DNA from: Luscinia megarhynchos
Taxonomy: Eukaryota > Chordata > Aves > Passeriformes > Turdidae
DNA: 64,000 bases
Reading direction: 5' to 3'
Assembly (NCBI GenBank): GCA_034336665.1
Contig: CM067589.1
Span: 2,365,720-2,429,719 of the forward strand
Shown here: positions 19,974-34,900 of the stretch, in pieces
Position numbering within the stretch: position 1 is the first letter of the stretch
How the letters are laid out: each line of letters opens with the position of its first letter
Position numbers and translations under genes: made by a program
Notes under the pieces: generated by a model
Databases searched by the model: none
Seen by the model: the letters and a program-made list of their open reading frames with translations, nothing else
Told to the model about the DNA's origin: nothing

Positions 19974-22900
19974 TCTTTTTTTGTTTGTTTTTGATTTTTT
20001 CTCTCTTTTATTTTGTTTTTTGTTCTTTTTGTTTTTGGTGGTTTTTGTTTGTTTTCCTTTTTTTTTCTTTTTTTTTTCTTTTTTTGTTTGTTTTTCTTTT
20101 TTTTCTTTGTTTTTTAATTTCTTTGTTTGTTTGTTTGTTTGTTTTTTTGCCATGCAAAGGAAAGAGAAGCAGGAGAGGAAGCAGCTCTTACCCTGGCCAG
20201 GGTGGTGAAGCCCACGTCAGTCAGCTGGGAACACCTTGCCACTTCCAATATTCTGTAGGACACAAGGAAAGAACATTGCTGGAACCCCAAAAATCCAGGA
20301 GAAAATTTGGGAATGAGCCCTGGATACCCCAGGAGCTGCTCTGGGATCCCCAAGGGAAGGAATTCCTGCTCTGGAATTTGGGATTTGTCCTGGCTGGGTC
20401 TCTGCTCCTCATCCTCTGGAAGGGTCTGGCACCATCCTCTGAGAGCCCCTGGAGGTGAGTGTGTGGATTGGGGGATATTTAGTGGGATATTTGTATGGAT
20501 TTGGTGATATTCAGTGGGATATTTGTATGGATATTTAGGATATTACTATGGATATTTAGGATATTCCTATGGTTTGATGAGATATTTGTATGGATTTGGA
20601 GTATTTGTATGGATTGGGGGATATTTAGTGGGATATTTGTATGGATTTGGGGATATCCCTATGGATATTTAGGATATTCCTATGCATATCAGAGATATTC
20701 CTATGGATTTGGGGAATTTGTATGGATTTGGGGATATTTAGTGGGATATTTGTATGGATTGAGGGGTATTTGTATGGACTGGGGATATTTAGTGGGATAT
20801 TTGTATGGATTTGGGGTATTTGTATGGATTGGGTGATATTTAGTGGGATATTTGTATGGATTGATGGGGTATTTGTATGGATTTGGGGATATCTAGTGGA
20901 ATATTTGTATGGATTTGGGGTATTTGTATGGATCTGGGGATATCTAGTGGAATATTTGTATGGATTTGGGGTATTTGTGTGGATATTTAGGATATTCCTA
21001 TGGATTGATGAGATATTTGTATGGCTTGATGGGGTATTTGTATGGATTTGGGGATATTTGTATAGATTTGGGGTATTTGTATGGACTGGGGGATATTTAG
21101 TGGGATATTTGTATGGATTTGGGGTATTTGTATGGATTGGGGGATATTTAGTGGGGTATTTGTATGGATTTGGGGTGTTTGTATGGATCTGGGGATATCT
21201 AGTGGGATATTTGTATGGATTGATGGGGTATTTGTATGGATATTTAGGATATTCTTATGGATATTTAGGATATTCCTATGGATTGATGAGATATTTGTAT
21301 GGCTTGATGGGGTATTTGTATGGATTGATGGAATATTTGTATGGATTGAGGGATATTTGTAAAGATTTGGGGATATTTAGTGGGATATTTGTATGGATTT
21401 GGGGACATCCCTATGCATATTTAAGATATTCCTATGGATATCAAAGATATTCCTATGGACTGATGAGATATTTGTATGGATTGGGGGATATTTATGGATT
21501 GAGGGATATTTAGAGGAATAGTTGTATGAATTTGAGGGATATTTGAATAAAATTGGGATATTTGTATGGATTTGGAGTATTTGTATGGATTTGGGGTATT
21601 TAGTGGGATATTTTATGGATTGATGGGGTATTTGTATGGATATTTAGGATATTCCCATGGATATTTAGGATATTCCTATGGATTAATGGGATATTTGTAA
21701 GGATTGGGGGGGGATCTCCTCTCAGATGAGGTATTGCTATAGATATTTGAGATAATTGGTTGGATTGATGGGATATTCCCATGGATATCTGAGATATTCC
21801 CATGGATATCTGAGATATTCCCACGGATATCTGGATAAAAGGACCTAACCTCACTCTCCCTGCAGAATTTCTAGTTTTAAAAGCTGCATTATGTCATAAA
21901 TCTCTGGGCTCCACTAATCCCATGACTGCACGTTTCTTTGTGAAACTCTTCTCCCAAATATCCCAATTTTTTTCCCAATTTTCTCCACCACCACGCTGAG
22001 ATCTCTTTCACCCAACTTTAAACCCCAAGAATTTTACAACACTAAAAAAAATCACCCTGTTCCAAACACCTGGAAAAAAAAAAAACTCAAAATGAAGAGG
22101 GAAGGGATAAAAGCTGTGAAAACCTTTTGGGGTGCAGGGGCTCAGGCAGCACCTGGAGGCCGTGCTGGGCTGTTCCCCGGGGGAAATGGAGGGATATTCT
22201 GGGATGTCTCACACAGGCGAGGGCAGTTCTGGCCCAGGGCGTTGAGGATGGCGTCGGTGATGTTGGAGCAGCCCGAAGCACACAGGGATTGCAGCTTGTG
22301 GCAGCCCCTGCAGATGGTGATCAGCCCATCGTCCGTGATTTGCTGCCGGGGGAGAGCACAACAACCTCGTGACATCGTGTCAAGTCGTGATAGTGGAGAA
22401 TAAACAAGGTTGGTATGAATGAAATAAATAAGAAAACTCAGAAACTAAAGAGAGGAGCGGGGAGGAAAAGGACGTTGTTTCATCACAGCATTGTGACGTC
22501 CAGCAAAAGAAAGGCAGCCCGAATTAACAATTAAATAGACAAATTAACAATTCAATAGACGAATTGACAAGTAAATAGACGAATTAACAAGTAAATAAAC
22601 GAATTAACAATTAAATAGACGAATTAACAAGTAAATAGACGAATTGACAAGTAAATAGACAAATTGACAAGTAAATTGACAAATTAACTATTAAATAGAC
22701 GAATTAACAATTAAATAGACGAATTAACAATTAAATAGACGAATTGACAAGTAAATAGACGAATTAACAAGTAAATAGACGAATTGACAAGTAAATAGAC
22801 GTGGCCCAACCTCGATAATCACCCATTTCACCACTGGGAAAATTTCCCAATTTTCCCCTTACATTTCTCCTTTTTCCTTCAGGGTTTTTCACATTTTTCC

Positions 22901-25900
22901 CTCTCGATTCTCTCTCTTTTTTTTTCTTTAATGTGGCATAGTTTTCTCTCCATTTCCTCCTTTTTTTCTTTCTCCTTTCCTTCACGTTTCCCTCCATTTT
23001 TTTTTTGCCACGATTTTCCCTCAGCTTCTCAATTTTCCTTCTCACTTTTCCCCTTTTCCCTCTTCTTTCACTCACATATTTTTTTCCTTCCTTTTTCCCC
23101 ATTCTGGCCCTTTCCTCATCACACTTTTCCCCTCACGCATTTCCCTCCATTCTCCTCAAAATTTCACACGTTTGTCTTTTCACTTTTTTTCAATCATCTT
23201 CTCCACTCTTCTCCCAATTTCTCCTCACACTTTTCTTTTTTATTATTTTAACCTCATTTCCCACTTCTCACCCTTTCCCCTCATTTTCCTCCTCCCACTT
23301 TTTCCCCCCTTTCTTTAATTTTTTTTTTGTCATGTTTTCCCTCCATTTCCCATTTTCCTTCCATCTCCCCTCACGCTCAGGCCGGGCTCGGGAATGGCAG
23401 CAGGATCCGAATCCTCAAAGCGGCCCCAAAATCGCCTCAGAAACGAGTTTTTGTAATAGCAGCGCCTGTGTCTGTCCCTCTGTCTGTCCCTGTGTCTGTC
23501 CGTCCTGTCCCTCTGTCTGTCCCTCTGTCTGACCCTGTGTCTGTCCCTCCTGTCCCTCTGTCTGTCCCTCTATCCATCCCTGTCCCCCGTCTGTCCCTGT
23601 CTGTCCCTCCTGTCCCTGTGTCTGTCCCTCTGTCTGTCCATCCTCTGTCAGTCCCTCCTGTCCCCTGTCTGTCCCTCTGTCTGTCCCTCTGTCTGTCCCT
23701 CTGTCTGTCCCTCCTGTGTCTGTCCCTGTGTCTGTCCATCCTCTGTCTGTCCCTCCTGTCCCTGTGTCTGTCCCCCTGTCCCTGTGTCTGTCCCCCTGTC
23801 TCTGTGTCTGTCCATCCCTGTCCCTCTGTCCATCCTGTGTCTGTCCCTCTGTCTGTCCCTGTGTCTGTCCCTGTGCCTGTCCCTGTGTCTGTCCCTCTGT
23901 CTGTCCATCCTGTGTCTGTCCGTGTGTCTGTCCCTCCTGTCCCTGTCTGTCCCTCTGTCTGTCCCTGTGTCTGTCCATCCTGTGTCTGTCCCTGTGTCTG
24001 TCTCTGTTTCTGTCCATCCTGTCCCTCTGTCTGTCCATCCTGTCCCTCTGTCTGTCCATCCTGTCCCCCGTCTGTCCCTCTGTCTGTCCCTGTGTCTATC
24101 CATCCCTGTCCCCCCTGTCTGTCCCCGTGTCTGTCCCTGTGTCTGTCCCTCCTGTCCCTGTGTCTGTCCCCATGTCTCTCCCTATGTCTGTCTCTGTGTC
24201 TGTCCCTCCTGTCCCTGTGTCTGTCCCTGTGTCTGTCCCTGTGTCTGTCCATCCCTGTCCCCCTGTCTGTCTCTCCTGTCCCTGTGTCTGTCCCTGTGTC
24301 TGTCCATCCCTGTCCCCTGTCTGTCCCTCCTGTCCCTGTGTCTGTCCCTGTGTCTGTCCATCCCTGTCCCCCTGTCTGTCCCTCTGTCTGTCCCACTGAT
24401 GGCACACACACACAGCCCATGCCAATCTATTTTTTTGACACAAGCCCTTTTTTATATTTTTTTGCACACCCATTTTTTGGGCACAAAACCACTTGTTTTT
24501 CTGGTTTTTTGTTTTTGTTTTTTTTGGCACAAACACCCATTTTTGGCACTGCAGAGCTGGCAGGTGACCCTCCCGTGCAGCCCAGTGCCTTTGTGGGCTC
24601 AGCTCTGCACAGCCTTAAACCAGGTTTAACCAGGTTTAACACATTTTAAACATGTTTAACCACGTTTAAACCATGATTAACCACATTTAACCACGTTCAA
24701 ACCATGTTTAACCACGTTTAACCATGTTTGACCATGACTAACCTCATTTAACCAGGTTTAACCACATTTAACCACGTTTAAACCATGATTAACCACGTTC
24801 TAACCATATTTAACCACGTTTAATCACGTTTAACCACCTTTAAACCATGATTAACCATATTTAACCACGTTCAACCACATTTAACTACGTTTAACCAAGT
24901 TTAACCACGTTTTAACCAGGTTTAACCATGATTAACCACGTTCAACCATGTTTAAGCATGTTTAATCACATTTAACCAAGTTTAACCACATTTTAAACAT
25001 GTTTAACCACGTTTAAACTATGATTACCCATATTTAACCATGTTCAACCACATTTAAACAATGTTTAACCACGTTTAAACCATGCTGAACCATGTTTAAC
25101 CACATTTAACCACATTTAAACCCTGTTTAACCACATTTAAACCATGTTTAACCACATTTAACCATGTCAAACCATGTCTAAACCATACTTAACCACGTTT
25201 TACCACATTTAAACCACGTTTAAACCATGATTAACCATATTTAACCATGTTCAACCACATTTAACCATGTTTAACCATGTTCAAACCATGCTTAACCACA
25301 TTTTAACCATGTTTAACCATATTTAACCACATTTAACCATGTTTAACCAGGTTTAACCATGTTAAACCACATTTAACCAGGTGTAACCACGTTTTAACCT
25401 TTTTAAACTATGTTTAACCACGTTTAAACCACATTAAATCACGTTTTAACCATGATTAACCAGGTTTAACCACATTTAACCACATTTTAACCAGGTTTAA
25501 CCATGTTAAACCAAGTTTAACCAGGTTTAACCAGGCGTAACCACGTTTTAACCATTATTAACTATGTTTAACCATGTTTAAACCACATTAAATCACATTT
25601 TAACCAGGTTTAACCACATTTTAACCAGGTTTAACCCCATTTTAACCAGGTTTAACCAGGTTTAACCACATTTAACCAGGTTTAACCCCATTTTAACCAG
25701 GTTTAACCAGGTTTAACCCCGCTCAAAGCCGAGGAGAGCCCTGGCAGCAGCAGCTGCAGTGCCAGGCAGGGTTTCCCGGAGAGCTCCGGGCCAAAGCCCT
25801 GTCCCAGCCCAGGCTGGGGCCCCGGGGCAGCAGGGCAGCCTGGCACTCACCAGGCAGGTCTGCAGGTTCAGGGTCACCAGCTCAGGACAGTGGGCACCGA

Positions 25901-28900
25901 TGAACTTGAGGGCCTCGTCCTCCAGCTGGAAGGGAAAACACTGGGATGGAACTGGGAGCACTGGGAATGATTCAGTGGGGCTGCTGCCCACACCCTGAGT
26001 GACTGACGGGTGTCAGCTTGGATTCTGACTCTGGCAGGGTTTGGGATTGTTCTGTGTAATGCTGCATTTCTATTTTAATTTTCCTAGTAAAGAACTGTGA
26101 TTCCCAATTCCAATCTCTTTGCCTGAGAGCCCCTTAATTACAAAATTATAATAATTAGGAGGGAGGGGGTTTACACTCTCCATTTCAAGAGAGGCTCCTG
26201 CCTTTATTGCAGACACCTGTCCTTCCAACCAGGACAGTTTGCAAGGGGAAAGCCTGCAGCCCAGCCTCTGGGGAGCAGCAGGAGCCCCCAGGTGTGCCCA
26301 GGAGCCCCCAGGTGTGCCCAGGAGCCCCCAGCCGTGCTCAGGGCACCCCAAGACCCTCCAGGACCCTCTAGCTGTGCCCAGAACCCCCCAGCCGTGCCCA
26401 GAACATCCCAGAACCCCCCCAGATGTGCCCAGGACCTCACAGCCATGTCCAGGACACCCCAACCACGCCCAGAACATCCCAGAACCCGCCAGATGTGCCC
26501 AGACACCCCAGTCATGCCCAGATGTGCCCAGGACCCCCCAGTTGTGCCCAGCCCCCCCAGAACCCCCCCAGCCATGCCCAGAACACCCCAGAACCCCCAG
26601 ATGAGCCCAGGACACCCCAGCCATGCCCAGATGTGCCCAGGACCCCCCTCCAGCTGTGCCCAGGACACCCACAAGACCTCCCCAGAACCCCCCCAGATAT
26701 GTTCAGGAGCCCCCAGCTGTGCCCAGATGTGCCCAGGACCCCACAGCCATGCCCAGATGTGCCCAGGAAACCCCAGCCATGCCCAGAACCCCCAGATATG
26801 TTCAGGACCCCCCAGCTGTGCCCAGGACCCCCCAGCCATGCCCAGCCCCCTTCCCAGAGCCTCACCTGGGTGCAGCCCTTGAGGGACAGGGCCCTGAGCC
26901 CCCCACAGCCCCTGACCAGGGCCTGGATCCCGTCCTTGGTCACTTGGTCACACCAGGAGATGATGAGCTGTTCCAGCAGCGGGCATCCCTCGCTGCCACA
27001 GGGACACAGGGGGTGCTCAGGGGGCAGGAAAACCCTGCAGTGCCCCAGAATTCTGGTATTCCCACTGCTGGGACACCCAGCTCCAGGGGGAGGAGCAGGA
27101 GGATCTTTTCCAGCCTTAAAAATTCTAAAATTCCATGGAACATCCCTGCTTTGAGCCAGAATTCTGGTATTCCCATAGCTGGGACACCCAGCTCCAGGGG
27201 GAGGATCAGGAGGGAATGCTGCCTTGGCTGGAGGATCTTTTCCAGCCTTAATAATTCTAAAATTCCATGGGAAAATCCCTGCTCTGAGCCAAAATTCTGA
27301 TATTCTCATTGCTGGGACACTCAGGGTACACCCAGCTCCAGGGGGAATCCTGCCTTGGCTGGAGGATCTTTTCCAGCCTTAATAATTCCAAAATTCCATG
27401 GGAAAATCCCTGCTCTGAGCCAAAATTCTGATATTCTCATTGCTGGGACACACAGGGGACACCCAGCTCCAGGGGGAGGATCAGGAGGAAATGTTGGCAT
27501 GGCTGGAAGATCTTTTCCAGCCTAAATAATTCTAAAATTCCATGGGAAAATCCCTGCTCTGAGCCAAAATTCTGACATTCCCATTGCTGGGACACACAGG
27601 GGACACCCAGCTCCAGGAGAGGATCAGGATGATCTTTTCCAACATTAATAATTCTAAAATTCCATGGAAAATCAGGACCCCCATGGAAATACTCCCTCCC
27701 AGCCACAGGGGAGGATCAAGAGGATCCTTTCCAGCATTAATAATTCCAAAATTCCATGGAAAATCCCTGCTCTGAAACCAGAATTCTGATATTCCCATTG
27801 CTGGGACCCACAGGGCACACCCAGCTCCAGGGGGAATCCTGCCTTGGCTCAAGGATCTCTTCCAGCCTTAATAATTCCAAAATTCCATGGGAAAATCCCT
27901 GCATTAACTCAGAATTCTGATATTCCCATTGCTGGATTCAACAGGGGACACCCAGCTCCAGAGGGAGGCTCTGGAGGAAATGTTGGCATGGCTGAAGGAT
28001 TTTAGACATAATTTTCAACCTTAATAATTCCAAACTTCCATGGAAAATCTGGACCCCCAGGGGAGGACCAGGAGGATCCTTTCCAACATTAATAATTCCA
28101 AAATTCCATGGAAAATCTGGACCCCCAGGGGAACACTCCCCCCCAGCCCCAGGGGAGGATCAGGAGAACCTTTCCCAGCATTAATAATTCCAAAATTCCA
28201 TGGAAAATCCCTGCATTAACTCAGAATTCTGATATTCCAATTTCTGGGACACTCAGGGGACACCCAGCTCCAGAGGGAGGATCAGGAGGAAATGCTGGCA
28301 TGGCAGGAGGATCCTTTCCAACTTTAATAATTCCAAAATTCCATGGAAAATCTGGACCCCCAGGTGAACACCCCCCCCCAGCCCCAGGGGAGGATCAGGA
28401 TGATCTCTTCCAACTTTAATAATTCCAAAATTCCACAGAAATCTGGACCCCCAGGGGAGGAGCAGGAGGACCTTTCCCAAATTCCACGGAAATCTGGACC
28501 CCCAGGGGAGGAGCAGGAGGATCCTTTCCAACTTTAATAATTCCAAACTTCCACGGAAATCTGGACCCCCAGGGGAGGAGCAGGAGGATCCTTTCCAACA
28601 TTAGTAATTCCAAAATTCCATGGAAAATCTGGACCCCCAGGGGAACACTCCCTCCCAGCTCCAGGGGAGGATCAGGATGATCTCTTCCAACATTAATAAT
28701 TCCACAATTCCACAGAAATCTGGACCCCCAGGGGAGGATCAGGATGATCTCTTCCAACATTAATAATTCCACAATTCCACGGAAATCTGGACCCCCAGGG
28801 GAGGATCAGGATGATCTCTTCCAACATTAATAATTCCACAATTCCACGGAAATCTGGACCCCCAGGGAAGGACCAGGATGATCTCTTCCAACTTTAATAA

Positions 28901-31900
28901 TTCCAAAATTCCATGGAAAATCTGGACCCCCAGGTGAACACCCCCCCCCAGCCCCAGGGGAGGATCAGGAGGACCTTTCCCAGTCTAAATAATTCCAAAA
29001 TTCCATGGAAAATCTGGACCCACAGGGGAGGACCAGGAGGATCCTTTCCCAGTCTAAATAATTCCAAAATTCCATGGAAAATCTGGACCCCCAGGGGAGG
29101 ACCAGGAGGATCCTTTCCAACATTAATAATTCCAAAATTCCACAGAAATCTGGACCCCCAGGGGAGGACCAGGAGGATCCTTTCCAACATTAATAATTCC
29201 AAAATTCCACGGAAATCTGGACCCCAGGGGAGCAGCAGGACCCTCCCAGCTGTGCCCTCCAGGCTCCCTGGCTGCTCACCTGAGTGCCTTCAGGGACAGG
29301 TTGGTGATGGAGGTGCACGAGGCCAGGTCCAGGTGCCTGAGTTTGGAGCAGAACTTGCTGAGGCTGGTGCAGGTGCTGCAGGAGACAAAATCCTGCACTG
29401 GATCCTTCCCCAGCCATGGGAATCCCACGGGACTGGGGCTGGCAGTAAAAAACCTGAGTTCTGAAGTTTCTGGTTTTTCTGGGAACACTGCTTGTGAGCT
29501 GGGCTTTGGGGAAAGCTCCACATTTCAGTGATGGAGTTAAAAAATTGGAATTAAAATCATGGGTGTGTAGTTAAATAAAAGTGGGTGATTTCACATGGTG
29601 AAGGGAGTGGAATTTGGGGTTTTAGAATTTAAATAGAATAGAGTAATATAGGTATGGGATAATATAGAATGTAAAAGAATATAAAATGCAGAAGACAGAA
29701 TATAGAAAATAAAATGTAGTAATGTAGAATATAAAAGGTAGAATACAGAATATAAAAGATAGAATATAGAATATAAAATAGATTATATAATATATAATAT
29801 AGTAATATAGAATATAAAAGGTAGAATACAGACTGTAAAAGGTAGAATAGAGAATATAAAATAAAAAAGATAGAATATAGAATCTAAAATATAAAAGAAT
29901 ATAGAATATAGTAATGTAGGTATGGGACAATATAGAATACAGAATATAAAAGAATATAGAATACAGAATATAGGAAATAAAATATAGTAATATAGAATAT
30001 AAAAGGTAGAATACAGAATATAGAATATAAAAGATAGAATACAGAATATAAAAGAAAAAATAATACAGAATATAAAATAAAAAAGGTAGAATATAGAATA
30101 TAAAATATAAAAGAATATAGAATATAGTAATATAGGTATGGGACAATATAGAATACAGAATATAAAAGAATATAAAATACAGAATACAGAATATAGGAAA
30201 TAAAATATAGTAATACAGAATATAAAAGGTAGAATACAGAATATAGAATATAAAAGATAGAATACAGAATATAAAAGAAAAAATAATACAGAATATAAAA
30301 TAAAAAAGGTAGAATATAGAATATAAAATATAAAAGAATATAGAATATAGTAATATAGGTATGGGACAACATAAAATATAGAATAAAGAAAATAGAAATA
30401 CAGGTATGGGATAATATAGAATATAAAAAATAGAAATATAGGTATGGACAATATAGAATATAGAATATAAAATAATATAAAATACAGAAGACAGAATATA
30501 GAAAATAAAATATAGTAATATAGAATAGAAAAGGTAGAATAGAGAATATAAAATAAAAAAGAATATAAAATATAAAAGAATATAGAATATAGTAATATAG
30601 GTATGGGACAACATAAAATATAGAATAAAGAAAATAGAAATACAGGTATGGGATAATATAGAATATAAAAAATAGAAATATAGGTATGGACAATATAGAA
30701 TATAGAATATAAAATAATATAAAATACAGAAGACAGAATATAGAAAATAAAATATAGTAATATAGAATAGAAAAGGTAGAATAGAGAATATAAAATAAAA
30801 AAGAATATAAAATATAAAAGAATATAGAATATAGTAATATAGGTATGGGACAACATAAAATATAGAATATAAAAATAGGTATGGGACAATATAGAATATA
30901 AAATATAAAATTTAGAAGATAGAATAGAAAAGGTAGAATATAAAAGGTAGAGCACAGAATATAGAATATAAAATACAGAATATGAAATTTAGAATATAGA
31001 ATATAAAATACATATTATAAAATATAGATTATAGAAATATAGATTATAGAAATATAGATTATAGAAATACAAATTATAGTAATAAAGGTATGGGACAATA
31101 TAGAATATAAAATATAGACTACAGAAATAGGTATGGCACAAAATGGAAATTTTTGGGTGTTTTCTCTTTCTGTTTTTTTCCTTCTTCCTGGTTCCAGGCA
31201 GCATTTTTGGTTGGATACTTAGTGCTGCACTGAGGGTCACAAAAATTTGGTTATTGAGCCAAAAGTATAAATAATATTTTAATTTTTATAACAAATAAAA
31301 AAGATATTATTTAATAATCTATGATAAATATATTATTTTATAATGAATAATTTTACAATAAATAATTTTATAATAAATAATTTCATAATAAATAATTTTC
31401 ATAATAAATAATTTTCATAATAAATAATTATTTAATGGACTTTTTAGCATGGAAAAACCCCAAACCTGTTTTTATTTTATTTTTTTTTTGGGAGGAGTTT
31501 TACTCACGTGTCTGTGATCTTGGTACAACCATTGAGGTTCAACACTTCAATGTTCCTGCAGTTCTGGGCAAAGGTCCTTGGGGGAAGGAAAGGGAAAAAA
31601 AAAATTGGATTTGTCAAAAAATGGAATTTCAGGTGGTTAAAAATGTGGCAGATTCAAGTTTTTAACCAATCTCCAATCTCAAATAGGTTAAAGAAGGAAA
31701 CAGAGAAAATTAAGAAGGAAACCAAGAAAATCAAAAGAATCAAGAGAGAAGAAAGGAATAAAGAAAATCAAGTAGAAAATCAGGGTGAAAATCAAGAAAG
31801 AAGAAAATCAGGATGAAAATCCAGAAGGATCAAGAAAGAAGGAAATAATCAAGAATAAAAGAATCAAGAAAAATCAAGGAGAAAATCAGGAAGAAAATCA

Positions 31901-34900
31901 GGAAAGAAGAAAGGAATGGAGAAAAAAAATCAAGAAAATCAAGAAGAAAACCAAAAAGAAAACCAAAGGCAAATTAAATGGTAAAAAATGGCAAATTAAA
32001 TGGTGAAAATTGGCAAATTAAAGGGTAAAAAATGGGAAATTAAATGGTAAAAAATGGCAAACTAAATGGTAAAAAAAGGGAAATTAAATGGTAAAAAAAA
32101 TGGGAAATTAAATGGTAAAAAATGGGAAATTAAATGGTAAAAAAAGGGAAATTAAATGGTAAAAAATGGCAAATTAAATGGTAAAAAATGACAAATTAAA
32201 TGGTAAAAAATGGGAAATTAAATGGTAAAAAAATGGGAAATTAAATGGCAAAAAATGGCAAATTAAAGGGTAATAAAGGGCAAATTAAATGGTAAAAATT
32301 GGCAAATTAAAGGGTAGAAATGGCATAGTAAATGGACATCCTGAGTGTCCCCCATCCAAAATGGGGATAAATTCTGGATTTGCAGGATTTCAAAATGGGG
32401 ATAAATTCTGGATTTGCAGGATTTCAAAGTAGGGATAAATTCTGGATTTGCAGTAGTTGAAAATGGGGATAAATTCTGGATTTGCAGGATTTCAAAATGG
32501 GGATAAATTCTGGATTTTCAGGAGTTATAATGGATATAAATTCTGGATTTTCAGGAGTTATAATGGGGATAAATTCTGGATTTTCAGGATTTCAAACTGG
32601 GGATAAATTCTGCATTTGCAGGAGTTATAATGGATATAAATCCTGGATTTGTAGGATAAAATCTGGATTTTCAGGATTTCAAAGTAGGGATAAATCCTGG
32701 ATTTTCAGGAGCTATAATGGATATAAATTCTGTTTTTTCAGGAGTTTAAACTGGGATAAATTCTGCATTTTCAGGAGTTATAATGGATATAAATCCTGGA
32801 TTTCCAGGAGTTACAATGGATATAAATTCTGTATTTTCAGAAGTTTAAACTGGGATAAATTCAGGATTTTCAGGAGCTCTAATGATTATAAATCCTGCAT
32901 TTTCAGGAGATCTAATGGATATAAATGCAGGATTTTCAAGAGTTATAATGGATATAAATCCTGCATTTCTAGAAGCTCTATATAATGGATATAAATGAAG
33001 GATTTTCAGGAGCTATAGTGGATATAAATCCTGCATTTTCAGGAGTTTAAACTGGGATAAATTCTGGATTTCCAGCAGTTCAAAATGGGGATAAATTCTG
33101 GATTTTCAGGAGCTATAATGAATATAAATGCAGGATTTTCAGGAGTTATAGTGGATACAAATGCAGCATTTCCAGGAGCTCTAGTGGATATAAATGCAGC
33201 ATTTTCAGGAGCTCTAGTGGATATAAATTCTGGATTTTCCGGAGTTATAGTGGATATAAATGCAGCATTTCCAGGAGCACTAGTGGATTCAAATCCTGCA
33301 TTTCCAGGAGTTTAAACTGGGATAGATTCTGGATTTTCAGGAGCTCTAATAGATACAAATCCTGCATTTTCAGGAGCTCTAGTGGATATAAATGCAGCAT
33401 TTCCAGGATCTCTAGTGGATATAAATCCTGCATTTCCAGGAGCTATAATGGATATAAAGGCAGGATTTTCAGAAGTTATAATGGGTATAAATTCTGGATT
33501 TTCAGGAGCTCTAGTGGATATAAATCTTGCATTTTCAGGAGTTACAATGGATATAAATGCAGGATTATCAGGATCTATAATGGATACAAATCCTGCATTT
33601 CCAGGAGCTATAGAGGATGCAAATCCTGCATTTCCAGGATCTCTACTGGATACAAATCCTGCATTTCCAGGATTTCTACTGGATACAAATCCTGCATTTC
33701 CAGGATCTCTACTGGATACAAATCCTGCATTTCCAGGATCTCTACTGGATACAAATCCTGCATTTCCAGGATCTCTACTGGATACAAATCCTGCATTTCC
33801 AGGAGCTCAGTGGATATAAATTCTGGATTTCCAGGAGCTCTAGTGGACACAAATCCTGCATTTCCAGGAGCTCTAGTGGATATAAATTCTGCATTTCCAG
33901 GAGCTATAGTGGATACAAATGCAGCATTTCCAGCAGCTATAGTGGATATAAATTCTGGATTTCCAGGAGCTATAGTGGATACAAATCCTGCATTTCCAGG
34001 AGCACTAGTGGATACAAATGCAGCATTTCCAGGAGCTCTAGTGGATACAAATGCAGCATCTCCAGGAGCTTAAAGTGGGATAAATCCTGCATTTCTAGGA
34101 GCTCTAGTGGATACAAATCCTGCATTTCCAGGAGCTCTAGTGGATACAAATCCTGCATTTCCAGGAGTTTAAACTGGGATAAATGCAGCATTTCCAGGAG
34201 TTATAGAGGATACAAATGCAGCATTTCCAGGAGCTCTAGTGGATACAAATGCAGCATTTCCAGGAGCTCTAGTGGATACAAATGCAGCATCTCCAGGAGC
34301 TTAAAGTGGGATAAATCCTGCATTTCTAGGAGCTCTAGTGGATACAAATCCTGCATTTCCAGGAGCTCTAGTGGATACAGATGCAGCATCTCCAGGAGCT
34401 CTAGAGGATACAAATCCTGCATTTCCAGGAGCTATAGAGGATACAGATGCAGCATCTCCAGGAGCTCTAGTGGATACAAATGCAGCATCTCCAGGAGCTC
34501 TGGTGGATACAAATCCTGCATCTCCAGGAGCTCTAGAGGATACAAATTCTGCATTTCCAGGAGCTCTAGTGGATACAGATGCAGCATCTCCAGGAGCTCT
34601 AGGCAGACTCTAGAGAGAATACAAATGCAGCATTTCCAGGAGCTCTAGAGGATACAGATGCAGCATCTCCAGGAGCTCTAGAGGATACAAATCCTGCATC
34701 TCCAGGAGCTCTAGTGGAGCTCTAGAGGATACAGATGCAGCATCTCCAGGAGCTCTAGAGGATACAAATCCTGCATTTCCAGGAGCTCTAGCGAAGCTCT
34801 AGTGGATACAGATGCAGCACCTCCAGGAGCTCTAGTGGATACAAATGCAGCATCTCCAGGAGCTCTAGAGGGATACAGATGCAGCACCTCCAGGAGCTCT

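Noticed and set aside
23415..24649. Long open frames on both strands (up to 440 codons) in the CTGTCTGTCC region
   Set aside because: They are translations of a short tandem repeat without stop codons (SVPLSVPVS / DRGTDTGT cycles), with no start context, splice structure or domain.
24610..25722. TTTAACC array as interstitial telomere sequence
   Set aside because: Units are TTTAACCACG/TTTAACCATG of 10-11 bp, not TTAGGG/CCCTAA hexamers.
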